Shown here in pieces: positions 63,894-64,000 of a stretch of 64,000 nt of DNA (position 1 is its first letter; each line of letters opens with the position of its first letter). The position numbers were made by a program, and so were the translations under genes. Under the pieces are notes generated by a model, which did no database searches, was not told the origin of the DNA, and worked only from the letters and a program-made list of their open reading frames with translations. This DNA comes from Magicicada septendecula (lineage: Eukaryota; Arthropoda; Insecta; Hemiptera; Cicadidae), in assembly GCA_034769895.1 (NCBI GenBank), contig CM068370.1, positions 36,060,247-36,124,246 on the forward strand, read 5' to 3'.

Positions 63894-64000
63894 CACTGGC
63901 GTATCTAGGATCTGTGGCGGGGTCGAGTCGGCTTCATACAAAAGAAAAAAAACAAGTTAAGACTAACCAATATTACTATCTTTAAAGTGGTTGAAGTCAA
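63894..64000. mobile_element. hAT-like non-autonomous element, left part (runs off the window)
   Basis: Starts CACTGGCGTATCTAGG and continues with GGGGTCGAGTCGGCTTCATA and CAAAAGAAAAAAAACAAGTT, matching 58915-59010 in the same orientation. Confidence 0.75.

Overview
This is an AT-rich, gene-poor stretch of a eukaryotic nuclear genome. It is almost certainly from an arthropod, probably an insect. The evidence is the mix of mobile DNA (Ty3/gypsy LTR retrotransposons, RTE/Jockey-type LINE relics, Penelope-like elements with GIY-YIG endonuclease remnants, mariner, hAT and PIF/Harbinger-like elements), long dinucleotide microsatellites, an A-rich start-codon context and one intron-split gene start. 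I see no bacterial operons, rRNA, tRNA genes or CRISPR. The species cannot be named from the sequence alone.

Layout. 1-2335: AT-rich sequence built like an old long LTR, ending in TTACA before an AT microsatellite. 2368-16784: a complete, young 14.4-kb Ty3/gypsy element on the minus strand. It has nearly identical 3.49-kb LTRs, a tRNA-Lys-like primer site, an intact gag, an intact pol, and a textbook -1 frameshift signal (slippery heptamer plus predicted pseudoknot) linking them. 16840-19120: decayed LINE 3' ends. 20860-21359: a CpG-rich promoter-like segment followed by the only convincing host-gene piece, a first coding exon that encodes a signal peptide and ends at a GTAAGT donor. 20.4-30.4 kb, and again 36-40 kb and 50-58 kb: many short palindromic repeats. 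Several fold as type I hammerhead ribozymes with matching stem I arms, and they are interleaved with fragments of Penelope-like elements.

41507-50027 is the most unusual object: a plus-strand LTR retrotransposon with 2,125-bp LTRs and a 4-bp AGAG target duplication, inserted into a LINE reading frame. Its gag-position ORF keeps a retroelement-like N-terminus and coiled coil, but then carries an RNA-recognition motif that looks like the first RRM of host RBM34/Nop12 proteins. Protease, reverse transcriptase and RNase H are absent, and the integrase is broken by one frameshift. It looks like a host-gene-carrying, non-autonomous element that moved recently, presumably using enzymes supplied by another element.

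50.5-64 kb: Penelope-like 3' ends nested in a Harbinger-like element, two hAT non-autonomous elements with 8-bp duplications, more LINE relics, tandem repeats, and a second place (61.03-61.13 kb) with tandem tRNA-Lys-primer-like units beside AT-rich LTR-like DNA. Apart from the 21.3-kb exon, I found no host coding sequence. The window is best read as intergenic or long-intron DNA shaped by successive nested insertions.
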